Positions 8,132 through 16,276 of a DNA stretch of 64,000 nucleotides are shown here, in pieces. Each line of letters opens with the position of its first letter. Positions within the stretch are counted from its first letter, which is position 1. A program made the translations under genes and the position numbers. Location: assembly GCF_900091445.1 (NCBI RefSeq), contig NZ_LT607733.1, positions 1 to 64,000 on the forward strand, written 5' to 3'. The notes under the pieces were generated by a model. It ran no database searches. It was not told the origin of the DNA and worked only from the letters and a program-made list of their open reading frames with translations. The DNA comes from Micromonospora echinofusca (lineage in GTDB: Bacteria > Actinomycetota > Actinomycetes > Mycobacteriales > Micromonosporaceae).

Positions 8132-8620
8132 TCACGTCGGCGGCAGGCAGCGCCGCTGCCGGTCCGAGGCGGGCCAGACGTACTCGAGGTCGGTCGGGAC
8201 GTCGTCGCCGAAGATCGGGCCGTAGTGCCCGGGGTCCTTGCGCAGCAGCGACGAGCGGTGGCTCAGGTGCAGGTCGTCGCGGCCCAGCCAGGGCGGCAGC
8301 TCGCCGGCCCCGGCCAGCTCGGCCTGGGTGCGCACCCGGGTCAGGCCGCAGGCGGCGGCGAGGTCGGCGGTCATCGTGTTCGCGCAGGTGTCGGCCCGCC
8401 CGGGCTCGCACCAGACCGCGCAGACGTCCAGCCCGTACCGGGTGAGGGCCTCCTCGTACCCGGCCCACATCTTGACCGCCGGGTGGTTGCGCCAGCCGTA
8501 CGTGGGCCAGGTCAGCCCCCGCAGCACCTGGATGGTCTCCACCCGCTGCTTGCCCAGCCGCTTCTGGTCCAGCGTCCGGGCGCTGGCCAGGAAGTCCGGG
8601 TACGGCAGGAACGTCTGCAT
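8132..8620 (-). CDS. MSMEG_6728-type protein, pyrimidine-dimer DNA glycosylase-like fold
   Basis: A 162-residue protein beginning MQTFLPYPDFLASARTLDQK, then RLGKQRVETIQVLRGL and HPAVKMWAGYEEALTRYG. These are the signatures of the actinobacterial MSMEG_6728 family, related to the Pyr_excise (T4 endonuclease V) group, which excises UV photoproducts. Family membership is clear, but enzymatic activity in actinobacterial members is an inference. The ATG at 8620 is preceded by TAGAGC with 6 nt between, so the mRNA may be leaderless. It is transcribed away from the channel-like gene that starts 100 nt to the right. Confidence 0.75.
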   Translation of the reverse strand: MQTFLPYPDFLASARTLDQKRLGKQRVETIQVLRGLTWPTYGWRNHPAVKMWAGYEEALTRYGLDVCAVWCEPGRADTCANTMTADLAAACGLTRVRTQAELAGAGELPPWLGRDDLHLSHRSSLLRKDPGHYGPIFGDDVPTDLEYVWPASDRQRRCLPPT

Positions 8621-8720
8621 GCCGGTGCTCTACCCGTCCCCGGATGGGACATGCCGACGCGACCAGCGTTCATGATCACGGGGCTGCGCGCGGCGCGACC
8701 GGCTGACTACGATGCGGCAC

Positions 8721-10499
8721 ATGGCGGAGCCCCTGCTGGATCGTGCGCGCCGTGCCGGTCGGCGGCTCCGGGTCAACGGGGACGCGCGGGCGCACTACGT
8801 GATCTGTGGCCGCGACGCCCTCGCCTACTGGGTGGTGCGCGCGCTGCTCGCCACCGAGTTCCAGGCCGGCCGCGTCCGGATCACCCTGGTCGTGCCCGAA
8901 CGACCCAGCTCCGACGAGCCCGACGGGCGCGACCTCCAGGGCGTCGAGGTCGTCCGCGCCGACCGGCTGGACGAGGTCACCTTCCGCCGGGCCGGGCTGG
9001 CCGGCGCCGACGGGCTGGCCCTGCTGCACCAGGACGACGTCGGCAACATGCATGCCGCGCTCTGCGCGCAGGAGGTCGAGCCCGGGCTGCGCCTGGTGGT
9101 GCGGATGTTCAACACCAGCCTGGCCAACGGGGTGCGGCAGATCTTCCCCGACTCGGCGGTGCTCTCCGACGCCTCCATGGCCGCCCCCGCCTTCGTGGCC
9201 GCGGCCCTGGGCGAGGTCGCCCCCACCCACTTCCGGCACGGCGGGCGCACCCTCTACGTGGCCCGCCGCGACGACGTACGCCCGACCGACGTGGTCTGCG
9301 GGGTGGCCGACACCCGCGACCCACAGCAGGTCCGGCTGCTGCCGGCCGACGAGGGCGTGGCCGACCTGGTGATCGCCGAGGCGACCGGGACGCCGCCCGG
9401 TACGGAGCTGGCCGCCCGCCGGCTGAGGCGCGCCCGGCGGCGGCGCCGGCCGCTGACCGTGCTGCTGCGCGCCGTACGCAGCTTCGCCACCCGCAAGATC
9501 GGCGTGGCCGTGATCGTGCTGCTGGCGGTGATCGGGGTGCTCGGCTGGCTCAACGGCTACGCCGCGCACGAGGACTGGGCCGACTCGCTCTACCTCACGC
9601 TGGTCACCACGCTGACCGGGCAGGACCCCAACCCGGACAAGTCGGCCGCCGAGCAGGTCATGCAGGTGGTGCTCAACCTGGCCGGGCTGGCGCTGATCCC
9701 GCTGATCACCGCCGTGGTGGTCGACGGCATCGTCAACGCCCGGCTGGCCCTGCACTCCGGACGCATCCAGCCGGAGCGCTCCGGGCACGTGGTGGTGGTC
9801 GGGCTGGGCAACGTCGGCACCCGCGTGATGGCCCAGCTCTGCGACTTCGGCGTCGAGGTGGTGGCGATCGACAAGCTGGCCGAGCCGCGCGGTGGCGCGC
9901 TCGCCCGGCGGCTCGGCGTACCGCTGATCGTGGGCGACGCCGCGCTGGAGGAGACCCTCCAGTCGGCGTCCGTGGGCGGCTGCCAGGCGCTGGTGGTGGT
10001 CTCCACCGACGACGAGACCAACCTCCAGGCGGCGCTCATCGGCCGGGCCGTCAACCCGGAACTCCAGGTGGTGCTGCGGCTCTTCGACGGCCACTTCGCC
10101 GAACGCATCCAGCAGGCGTTCGGCATCGGCGTCTCGCGCAGCGTGTCCTACCTCGCGGCGCCGTCGTTCGCCGCCGCGCTGCTGGACCGCGCGGTGATCG
10201 CCACCATCCCGGTCGGTCGGCACGCGCTGCTGGTCACCGAGGTCAGCGTCGCCGCCGGATCGGCGCTGGACGGCCGGCCGCTCGCCGCCGTCGGGCGGGC
10301 CGAGAGCGTACGCCTGCTGGCGCACGCCCGGGCCGGCCAGCGCCCCGACTGGGCGCCCGACGCGCGCCTGGTGATCGTCGCGGGTGACCGGCTGACGGTG
10401 GTGGCCCGGCGGGCCGGCCTGAACGCCCTGCTCCGCGAGGCCGTGCCACCCCCGCCGGAGGAGCCGGTCACGCCCGCGCCCCGACAGCCGGAGGAATGA
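8721..10499 (+). CDS. Two-RCK, two-helix channel-like protein with a degenerate selectivity filter
   Basis: A 592-residue membrane protein. A first TrkA-N/RCK-like Rossmann domain (HYVICGRDALAYWVVRALLA) covers about 25-220. One membrane helix (IGVAVIVLLAVIGVLGWL, about 260-280) precedes a pore-loop region and a second helix (about 310-335). A second NAD-binding RCK domain, HVVVVGLGNVGTRVMAQLCDFG, comes next, with a C-terminal regulatory domain after it. The layout matches K+ channels and CASTOR/POLLUX-like proteins, but the pore loop reads TLVTTLTGQDPNPD instead of T-x-GYGD. Ion selectivity is therefore unknown. I chose ATG 8721: TACGAT (8708-8713) ends 7 nt before it, the leaderless pattern, and it overlaps the upstream ATG at 8712. 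Confidence 0.8.
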   Translation: MAEPLLDRARRAGRRLRVNGDARAHYVICGRDALAYWVVRALLATEFQAGRVRITLVVPERPSSDEPDGRDLQGVEVVRADRLDEVTFRRAGLAGADGLALLHQDDVGNMHAALCAQEVEPGLRLVVRMFNTSLANGVRQIFPDSAVLSDASMAAPAFVAAALGEVAPTHFRHGGRTLYVARRDDVRPTDVVCGVADTRDPQQVRLLPADEGVADLVIAEATGTPPGTELAARRLRRARRRRRPLTVLLRAVRSFATRKIGVAVIVLLAVIGVLGWLNGYAAHEDWADSLYLTLVTTLTGQDPNPDKSAAEQVMQVVLNLAGLALIPLITAVVVDGIVNARLALHSGRIQPERSGHVVVVGLGNVGTRVMAQLCDFGVEVVAIDKLAEPRGGALARRLGVPLIVGDAALEETLQSASVGGCQALVVVSTDDETNLQAALIGRAVNPELQVVLRLFDGHFAERIQQAFGIGVSRSVSYLAAPSFAAALLDRAVIATIPVGRHALLVTEVSVAAGSALDGRPLAAVGRAESVRLLAHARAGQRPDWAPDARLVIVAGDRLTVVARRAGLNALLREAVPPPPEEPVTPAPRQPEE

Positions 10500-10518
10500 C
10501 GGGTCGGCACCCGACCCG
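10500..10518. terminator. Short bidirectional hairpin
   Basis: CGGGTCGG (10500-10507), loop CAC, CCGACCCG (10511-10518). It starts directly after the channel-like gene's stop codon and 26 nt before the end of the convergent permease gene. Confidence 0.7.
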
Positions 10519-10544
10519 CCGTCGCGCCGGTCGGGGCGGCGGCG

Positions 10545-11783
10545 TCAGGCCCGGCGGGGGCGCAGAGCGTACCAGAGGGCGCCGGCGGCGAGCACGGCGG
10601 CGCCGGCGAGCACGCTGGCCGGCGGCAGGTTGACCGCGAGCAGCAGGCAGCCGACCAGCCCCAGCACGGCCAGCGCCCGAACCGGCAGCCGCCGGCCCGG
10701 GTCCCGACCCAGCGTCAGCGCGGCGGCGTTGGTGATCGCGTAGTAGACCAGCACGGTGCAGCTGGAGAAGCCGATCGCGTCGCGCACGTCGCCCAGCAGC
10801 ACGATCGCCACCACCACGGCGGCCACGGCCAGCTCGGCCCGGTGCGGCACCCGGTGCACCGGGTGGACGGCGGCCAGCGCCCCCGGCAGGTCGCGCCGGC
10901 GGGCCATCGCCAGCGCCGTGCGCCCCACCCCGGCGAGCAGGGAGAGCAGCACCCCGGTCACCGCCACGGTCGCCCCGGCCCGCACCAGCCACGCCAGCCC
11001 GGGTAGCCCGGCGGCCGTCACCACGTCGGCCAGGGGCGCGGCGGATGCGGCCAGCCGGTCGGCCCCGAGCACGCCGACGGTCACGACCGCCAGCACCAGG
11101 TAGACCGCCAGCACCACGCCGAGGGCCAGCGGGACCGCCCGGGGGATGGTCCGCTCCGGGTCGCGTACCTCCTCGCCGAGGGTGGCGATCCGGGCGTACC
11201 CGGCGAAGGCGAAGAAGAGCAGCCCGGCGGCGGTGAGCACGCCCCGCCCGCCGCCGCCGAGGTCGCCGAGCCGGTCCAGCGCGACGTCGCCGCCGACCGC
11301 CCCCGCCACCGCGACCAGGGCCAGCACCGCCAGCACCACGGCGACCAGCGCCTTCGTCGCGGTCGCGGTCTTGCCGACGCCGCGCAGGTTCACGGCGGTC
11401 ACCGCCGCCACCGCGCCGACGGCGACGAGCCGCGCCTGCCCAGGCCAGAGGTACGCCCCGATGGTCAGCGCCATCGCCGCGCAGCTCGCGGTCTTGCCGA
11501 CCACGAAGCCCCAGCCGGCCAGGAACCCGGCGAAGGGGCCGAGCCGCTCCCGCCCGTACACGTAGGTGCCGCCGGACTCCGGGTAGCGGGCCGCGAGCCG
11601 GGCCGAGCTGGTGGCGTTGCAAAAGGCGATGAGACCGGCCAGTACGAGGGCCGCCAGCAGCCCGGCCCCGCCGGCCGCCGCCGCGGCGGGCGCGAAGACC
11701 ACGAAGACGCCCGCGCCGAGCATCGAGCCCAGGCCGATGACCACCGCGTCCCCTGCGCCCAGCCGGCGCGCCAGTTGATCCAC
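10545..11783 (-). CDS. APC-superfamily amino acid permease
   Basis: A 412-residue integral membrane protein with about 12 hydrophobic segments. It begins LGAGDAVVIGLGSMLGAGVF, the conserved unwound TM1 of APC transporters (G-S-M-x-G-A-G), then PESGGTYVYGRERLGPFAGFLAGW in TM2-TM3, and FAFAGYARIATLGEEVRDPERTIPRA in the TM6 region. It is predicted to carry amino acids or amines by proton coupling across the cytoplasmic membrane; the substrate cannot be read from sequence. The GTG at 11783 is preceded by TAGGGT (11790-11795, minus strand) with 6 nt between, so the mRNA is probably leaderless. That -10 overlaps the stop codon of the PAP2 gene upstream, so the two genes need not be co-transcribed. 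Confidence 0.9.
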   Translation of the reverse strand: MDQLARRLGAGDAVVIGLGSMLGAGVFVVFAPAAAAAGGAGLLAALVLAGLIAFCNATSSARLAARYPESGGTYVYGRERLGPFAGFLAGWGFVVGKTASCAAMALTIGAYLWPGQARLVAVGAVAAVTAVNLRGVGKTATATKALVAVVLAVLALVAVAGAVGGDVALDRLGDLGGGGRGVLTAAGLLFFAFAGYARIATLGEEVRDPERTIPRAVPLALGVVLAVYLVLAVVTVGVLGADRLAASAAPLADVVTAAGLPGLAWLVRAGATVAVTGVLLSLLAGVGRTALAMARRRDLPGALAAVHPVHRVPHRAELAVAAVVVAIVLLGDVRDAIGFSSCTVLVYYAITNAAALTLGRDPGRRLPVRALAVLGLVGCLLLAVNLPPASVLAGAAVLAAGALWYALRPRRA

Positions 11784-11792
11784 GGCGGGACC

Positions 11793-12560
11793 CTATGGGG
11801 CGGAGATGAACGGACGGTTCCAGTCCCGCAGCGCGCCCGGCAACGGTAGTTCGTCCCAGGGCACCCGGTGCAGCAGCCGGTCGAGGACGAGGCCGAGCAG
11901 CAACCCGGCGACCGAGTCGGTCAGCCAGTGAAAGCCCAGGTAGGTGGTGGTGCAGAGCACCACGAGCGGCGGTACGACCCGCACCACGGCGACCAGCCCG
12001 GGCGGCATCGTGCGGCCGTACGTGCGCAGCAACGGGGCGAGCAGCAGTGCGATGACGCCATACCAGAGGATCGCGTTCGCGACGTGGCCGGACGGATAGG
12101 ACTGGGCGAACTTGAGCGGCAACTCGTCCTGGAACAACGGCAGGGTCTGCTCGGCGGGCAGGAAGGGTTCCTTGCTGCTCGCGCTGGGCGCGGGCCGGGC
12201 CGTCCACACCTTGAGCGGGCCGATGGTGAGGTAGCTGAGCGCGAAGGCGAGCACCGGCGGCAGCACCGGTCGTACGGATCTCAGCCGCACCGCGAGCAGC
12301 ACCCCGAGCCCCAGGGCGATCAACGTCAACGGGGTGCCCTGACCGAGGTAGTTGAGGATCACCGCCGTCCAGTGCGCGGCCGTCGGCCGGTGCGCCTGCG
12401 ACCAGTCGGCGACCGCCCGGTCGATGCCGAAGAGCCTCTCGTTGGCGAGGGCCACGGTCATCCCGACCAGCGCGGCGAGCAGCAGCGCGTCGAACCACCA
12501 GCCGGCCGGCCGGACCGGCCGGAGCTGGACCTTTCCCCGTACCGCCGTGGTCTCGCGCAC
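11793..12560 (-). CDS. PAP2-family membrane phosphatase
   Basis: A 255-residue protein with about six membrane helices and the three acid-phosphatase motifs in order: KVWTARPAP (motif 1, K-x6-RP form), SYPSGHVAN (motif 2, catalytic His) and YLGFHWLTDSVAG (motif 3, nucleophilic His). Such proteins dephosphorylate lipid phosphates such as phosphatidic acid or undecaprenyl diphosphate on the outer face of the membrane; which of these is not decidable. The GTG at 12560 has TAGCGT (12567-12572, minus strand) 6 nt upstream and no Shine-Dalgarno, so it is a leaderless candidate. It diverges from the DUF4032 gene, leaving about 110 nt for both promoters. Confidence 0.9.
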   Translation of the reverse strand: MRETTAVRGKVQLRPVRPAGWWFDALLLAALVGMTVALANERLFGIDRAVADWSQAHRPTAAHWTAVILNYLGQGTPLTLIALGLGVLLAVRLRSVRPVLPPVLAFALSYLTIGPLKVWTARPAPSASSKEPFLPAEQTLPLFQDELPLKFAQSYPSGHVANAILWYGVIALLLAPLLRTYGRTMPPGLVAVVRVVPPLVVLCTTTYLGFHWLTDSVAGLLLGLVLDRLLHRVPWDELPLPGALRDWNRPFISAP

Positions 12561-12672
12561 CCCGTCACGCTACCGGCCCCGGTCGGCGCCGGACCGGGAC
12601 GGGCCGGGGACGGCTGTGTGCCGAGCCACGAAGGGAGGCGCTCGGCGGGGGGAACCCGTCAGACTTGTGCCC

Positions 12673-13884
12673 GTGCGGATCACCTCGGCCCTCGTGGACC
12701 CGGCGCTGCTCGACCTCCCCTGGTCGACACCGCTGGAGGAGTGGCCTGCCCAGCACCTGGTGGCGCTGCCGCAGGGCATCTCCCGGCACATCGTCCGCTT
12801 CGTCCGGCTGGGTGAGTACGTCTACGCGTTCAAGGAGACCCGCGAGCGGATCGCCGAGCGGGAGTACGACCTGCTCCGCGCCCTGGAGCGGATCGACTTC
12901 CCGTCGGTCGAGGCGGTGGCGATCGTCGCCGACCGGCAGACGGACGACGGGGAACCCCTCGAGTCGGTGCTGATCACCCGGCACCTCCAGTTCTCCCTGC
13001 CCTACCGGGCGCTCTTCTCGCACACCCTGCGCCCGGAGACGATGGGCCGGCTGCTCGACGCGCTCGCCGCCCTGATCGTCCGGATGCACCTGACCGGCTT
13101 CTTCTGGGGCGACTGCTCGCTGTCGAACACCCTGTTCCGCCGCGACGCCGGGGCGTTCGCCGCCTACCTGGTGGACGCCGAGACCGGGGCGCTGCACCAC
13201 TCGCTCTCCAACGGCCAGCGCGGCGAGGACCTGGAGATCGCCCGGGTCAACATCTTCGGCGAGGCGCTCGACCTCCAGGCCGCCGGGCTGCTGCACGAGT
13301 CGATCGATCCGGAGGTCGTCTGCGAGGAGGTCGTGCAGCGCTACGAGCGGCTGTGGCACGAGATCACCTACGAGCAGCAGGTCGAGCGGGAGGCCCGGCA
13401 CGACATCGAGGGGCGGATCCGCCGCCTCAACGAGCTGGGTTTCGACGTCGCCGAGGTGGCCATGTCCACCATCGACAACGGCCGGTACCTGATCCGGCCG
13501 AAGGTGGTCGACGCCGGCTACCACACCCGGCGGCTGCTGCGCCTGACCGGCCTGGACGCCGAGGAGAACCAGGCCCGTCGGCTGCTCAACGACCTCGACG
13601 CCTACCGGGCCGAGAGCTACCTGACCGACGAGCAGCAGGCCGCGCACCGCTGGCTGACCGAGGTCTTCGAGCCGGTGGTCCGGGCCGTGCCCGCGCACCT
13701 GCGCCGCAAGCTGGAGCCGCAGGAGCTCTTCGCGCAGATCATCGAGCACAAGTGGCTGCTCTCCGAGCGGGCCGGCCGGGACGTCGGGATGGCCCCGGCC
13801 GTGCAGTCGTTCCTCGCCGACGTGCTGGTGCACCGCCCGGACGAGCAGGCGGTGCTCGGCGTCGAGGTCCCCACCGCGGGCTGA
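12673..13884 (+). CDS. DUF4032 protein, lipopolysaccharide-kinase/protein-kinase-like fold
   Basis: A 403-residue protein. The N-terminal half resembles an atypical kinase: YVYAFKETRERIAEREYDLL has a candidate ATP-binding Lys and the Glu-containing helix, FFWGDCSLSNTLFRRDA matches the catalytic-loop pattern (HxD-like, here W-G-D..N), and AAYLVDAETGALH carries a DFG-like Asp. The C-terminal half (KLEPQELFAQIIEHKWLLSE) is the DUF4032 domain. Function is unknown; sugar or protein phosphorylation is an inference from the fold. The GTG at 12673 follows CAGACT (12660-12665) by 7 nt, which supports a leaderless start. Confidence 0.8.
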   Translation: MRITSALVDPALLDLPWSTPLEEWPAQHLVALPQGISRHIVRFVRLGEYVYAFKETRERIAEREYDLLRALERIDFPSVEAVAIVADRQTDDGEPLESVLITRHLQFSLPYRALFSHTLRPETMGRLLDALAALIVRMHLTGFFWGDCSLSNTLFRRDAGAFAAYLVDAETGALHHSLSNGQRGEDLEIARVNIFGEALDLQAAGLLHESIDPEVVCEEVVQRYERLWHEITYEQQVEREARHDIEGRIRRLNELGFDVAEVAMSTIDNGRYLIRPKVVDAGYHTRRLLRLTGLDAEENQARRLLNDLDAYRAESYLTDEQQAAHRWLTEVFEPVVRAVPAHLRRKLEPQELFAQIIEHKWLLSERAGRDVGMAPAVQSFLADVLVHRPDEQAVLGVEVPTAG

Positions 13885-14246
13885 CGTTCCCGTTCGACCC
13901 CACGCGGGCCCGAGAACGGATGGGCTCGATGCCGGGCCCTCGGGCCGGGAGGGCTTGGTGGCTCAGGCGCTGTCGAGCTGCCCTCACAGACGGGGCAGAC
14001 CCGACGACCGGGGGTACGCGGGACGACCGGGACAGCCCGGCAGGCCGTCACCCCCGCAGCCCTGCACCCTCAGCAGGCCGTCACCCCAGCCACGCGCTCC
14101 GACAGCGTGGTCTCACAGATGGGGCAGCTCGACAGCGCCGAGGTGGTCATGGGGCGGGTCGCTCGGCGGGCCACCGCCACCACCGCTGCGGCCACCGCCG
14201 CCGCCACCACCGCCACCGGCGTGGCCTCGGCCGGCCCGCGCCGGTG
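13885..14246. other. 362-nt intergenic region with inverted repeat and duplicated Cys-motif sequence
   Basis: This gap between convergent genes contains no long gene. It holds a perfect 18-bp inverted repeat (13966-13983 and 14122-14139), a near-perfect 16-nt direct repeat TCACAGAYGGGGCAG (from 13984 and from 14113), and a 12-nt direct repeat GCAGGCCGTCAC (14040-14051 and 14073-14084, 33 nt apart). Read on the minus strand these encode CP[IV]CE and VTAC motifs. The last 80 nt are a simple (CCACCG)n-like stretch. Confidence 0.7.
14070..14150 (-). CDS. Possible 26-aa Cys-containing micro-ORF
   Basis: ATG 14150 opens a 26-codon frame starting MTTSALSSCPICETT and ending GVTAC, with Cys at 9, 12 and 26, then TGA. 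The same frame continues past the stop with a second AGVTAC and then RVCPVCEGSS, a rearranged copy of the same motifs. The CPxC knuckle suggests metal binding or a modified peptide, but I recognise no family and see no good ribosome site. It may be a decayed duplication. Confidence 0.25.
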   Translation of the reverse strand: MTTSALSSCPICETTLSERVAGVTAC

Positions 14247-15356
14247 TCACTCCACCCAGGAACCGCCGCGCATCACCCGGACCACGTTCAGGTCGTCGTC
14301 GAGCACCACCAGGTCGGCCCGGAGCCCGACCTGGAGCGCGCCCAGCTGGTCGCCGAGGCCGATCGCGCGGGCCGGCGTGGTGGCGGCCATCCGTACGGCG
14401 TCCGCGATCGGGATCCCGGCGGCCACGGCGTGCCGCAGCGCGGCGTCCATGGTCAGGGTGCTGCCCGCGATCGCGCCGTCGCGGGCCAGCCGGGCCACGC
14501 CGTCCGCCACCGTGACCGCCTGGCCGCCCAGGTCGTACTCGCCGTCGGCCATGCCGGCCGCGGCCATCGCGTCAGTGATCAGGGCGGCCCGCTCGGGGCC
14601 CGCCGTCGACGTGGCGAAGGTCAGCATCCCGTCGTGCAGGTGCACGCCGTCGGCGACCAGTTCGCAGACCACGGTCGGGGCGTCCAGCAGGGCCACCACC
14701 GGGCCGGGCTCGCGGTGGTGCACCGGCCGCATCCCGTTGAACAGGTGGGTGCCGACGCTCGCGCCCGCCGCGACGGCGGCGCGGGTCTCGTCGTACGTGG
14801 CGTCGGTGTGGCCGACCGCGGCGACCACCTGGTGCGCGGTGAGCAGCTTGATCGCCTCCAGCGCACCGTCGCGTTCCGGGGCGAGGGTGACCATCCGCAC
14901 CGCCCCGCCGCCCAGCTCGATCAGCTCGGCCAGCTCGTCCGTGGACGGGTCGCGCAGGTACTCCGGGTTCTGCGCGCCGCAGCGGGCCGAGGAGAGGTAC
15001 GGGCCCTCGAAGTGGATCCCGGCCAGCACCCCCTCGGCGACCAGCGGGGCGAACGCCTCGGTGGCCGAGCGCATGAGCGCGAAGGGCGAGCTGACGAGGC
15101 TGGCCAGCAGGGTGGTGGTGCCGTGCCGCAGGTGGAAGTCGGCCGCCTGCCGGGCCTGCCCGCCGTCGCCGGTGGTGAAGGTGTGTCCGCCGCCGCCGTG
15201 CGTGTGCATGTCGACGAAGCCGGGCACGATCCAGTGCCCGTCGCGCACGGACGGGTACTCGGCGACGGCCCGGATCCGGCCCTCGTCCAGCTCCACGCAG
15301 CCCTGCCGGATCACGCCGGTCGGGGTCACCACCTTGCCGTTCACCCGGTTGGCCAT
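14247..15356 (-). CDS. nagA: N-acetylglucosamine-6-phosphate deacetylase
   Basis: A 369-residue amidohydrolase that removes acetate from GlcNAc-6-phosphate, feeding amino-sugar carbon to GlcN-6-P. Visible motifs are VPGFVDMHTHGGGG (metal-site histidines), AGIHFEGPYLS (metal-ligand Glu), AAVGHTDATYDE, GTHLFNGMRPVHHR and LITDAMAAAGM (catalytic Asp), ending with TTPARAIGLGDQLGALQVG. It is the last gene of a three-gene operon: its ATG shares one base with the stop codon of the ROK kinase gene. The set SIS isomerase - ROK kinase - NagA plus a divergent DeoR regulator is a classic amino-sugar (GlcNAc or GalNAc) utilisation module. No transporter is linked. Confidence 0.95.
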   Translation of the reverse strand: MANRVNGKVVTPTGVIRQGCVELDEGRIRAVAEYPSVRDGHWIVPGFVDMHTHGGGGHTFTTGDGGQARQAADFHLRHGTTTLLASLVSSPFALMRSATEAFAPLVAEGVLAGIHFEGPYLSSARCGAQNPEYLRDPSTDELAELIELGGGAVRMVTLAPERDGALEAIKLLTAHQVVAAVGHTDATYDETRAAVAAGASVGTHLFNGMRPVHHREPGPVVALLDAPTVVCELVADGVHLHDGMLTFATSTAGPERAALITDAMAAAGMADGEYDLGGQAVTVADGVARLARDGAIAGSTLTMDAALRHAVAAGIPIADAVRMAATTPARAIGLGDQLGALQVGLRADLVVLDDDLNVVRVMRGGSWVE

Positions 15357-16276
15357 CACTTCTCCATACTGTCGAGGGCGAGCAGGGCGGCGCCGAGGCA
15401 GCCGGCCTCGTCGCCGAGGGCCGCCGCGACCAGGCGCGGCTCCCGGTGGAACGTCATCCGTTCGTGCAGCGCGGCCCGGAGCGGGTCGAACAGCCGCGCG
15501 CCGGCGCGCGCCAGCCCGCCGCCGAGCACCACGGTCTCCACGTCGTAGAGGGCCTGACCGGTGGCGAGACCGTCGGCGAGCGCCTCGACGGCCTCCCGCC
15601 ACACGTCCGCCGCCAGCGGCTCACCGGCGGCCGCCCGGTCGGCGACCTCGGCGGCGCTCGTCGGGACCCCCGCCAGCGCCGAGTAGCGCCGACCGATGGC
15701 GGACGCGGAGGCGACCGCCTCCAGGCAGCCGGGTCGACCGCAGCCGCAGGGCGGCCCGCCGGGGCGTACCAGGATGTGGCCGATCTCGCCCGCGGCGCCG
15801 TGCGCGCCGAAGGCGGCCGTGCCGGCGACCACGTGGGCGGCGGCGATCCCGGTGCCGATCGCGACGAAGAGGACGTGCCCGGCGTCGCGTCCCGCGCCGA
15901 GCCGGGCCTCGGCCAGGCCGCCGGCGCGCACGTCGTGGCCGAGCGCCGTGGGCAGCCCGAGCCGATCCTGGGCGAGGTCCCGCAGCGGTACGTCCCGGAA
16001 GCCCACGTTGGCCGACCAGACGGCGATCCCGCGCGCCTCGTCGATCACCCCGGGCACCGCGATGCCGACCGCGACCGGGTCGAGCCCGTCGGCGCGGGCC
16101 TTGCCGGCGAGTCCCTCGGCGACCCCGAGGACGGTGTCCACCACGGCGTCCGGGCCGCGCCCGGCGTCGGTGGGGTGCCGCTCGGCGTGCAGCACGGTGC
16201 CGTCGCCCCGGACCAGGGCGCACTTCATCCCGGTGCCGCCGACGTCCAGCGCGACGACGACGTCGGCCGACCTCAC
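15356..16276 (-). CDS. ROK-family sugar kinase (probable GlcNAc/hexosamine kinase)
   Basis: A 306-residue cytoplasmic kinase starting at GTG 16276. It has the ATP phosphate-1 motif VVALDVGGTGMKCALV (about 6-21), the catalytic-region GHDVRAGGLAEARLGAG, and the ROK zinc signature GEIGHILVRPGGPPCGCGRP then GCLEA, with the His and three Cys present. Family members phosphorylate glucose, GlcNAc or ManNAc; the neighbouring nagA argues for an amino sugar. The GTG overlaps the SIS gene's TGA (GTGA) and its own stop overlaps nagA's ATG, so translation is coupled through the operon. An upstream start would overlap the SIS gene extensively and is unlikely. Confidence 0.9.
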   Translation of the reverse strand: MRSADVVVALDVGGTGMKCALVRGDGTVLHAERHPTDAGRGPDAVVDTVLGVAEGLAGKARADGLDPVAVGIAVPGVIDEARGIAVWSANVGFRDVPLRDLAQDRLGLPTALGHDVRAGGLAEARLGAGRDAGHVLFVAIGTGIAAAHVVAGTAAFGAHGAAGEIGHILVRPGGPPCGCGRPGCLEAVASASAIGRRYSALAGVPTSAAEVADRAAAGEPLAADVWREAVEALADGLATGQALYDVETVVLGGGLARAGARLFDPLRAALHERMTFHREPRLVAAALGDEAGCLGAALLALDSMEK

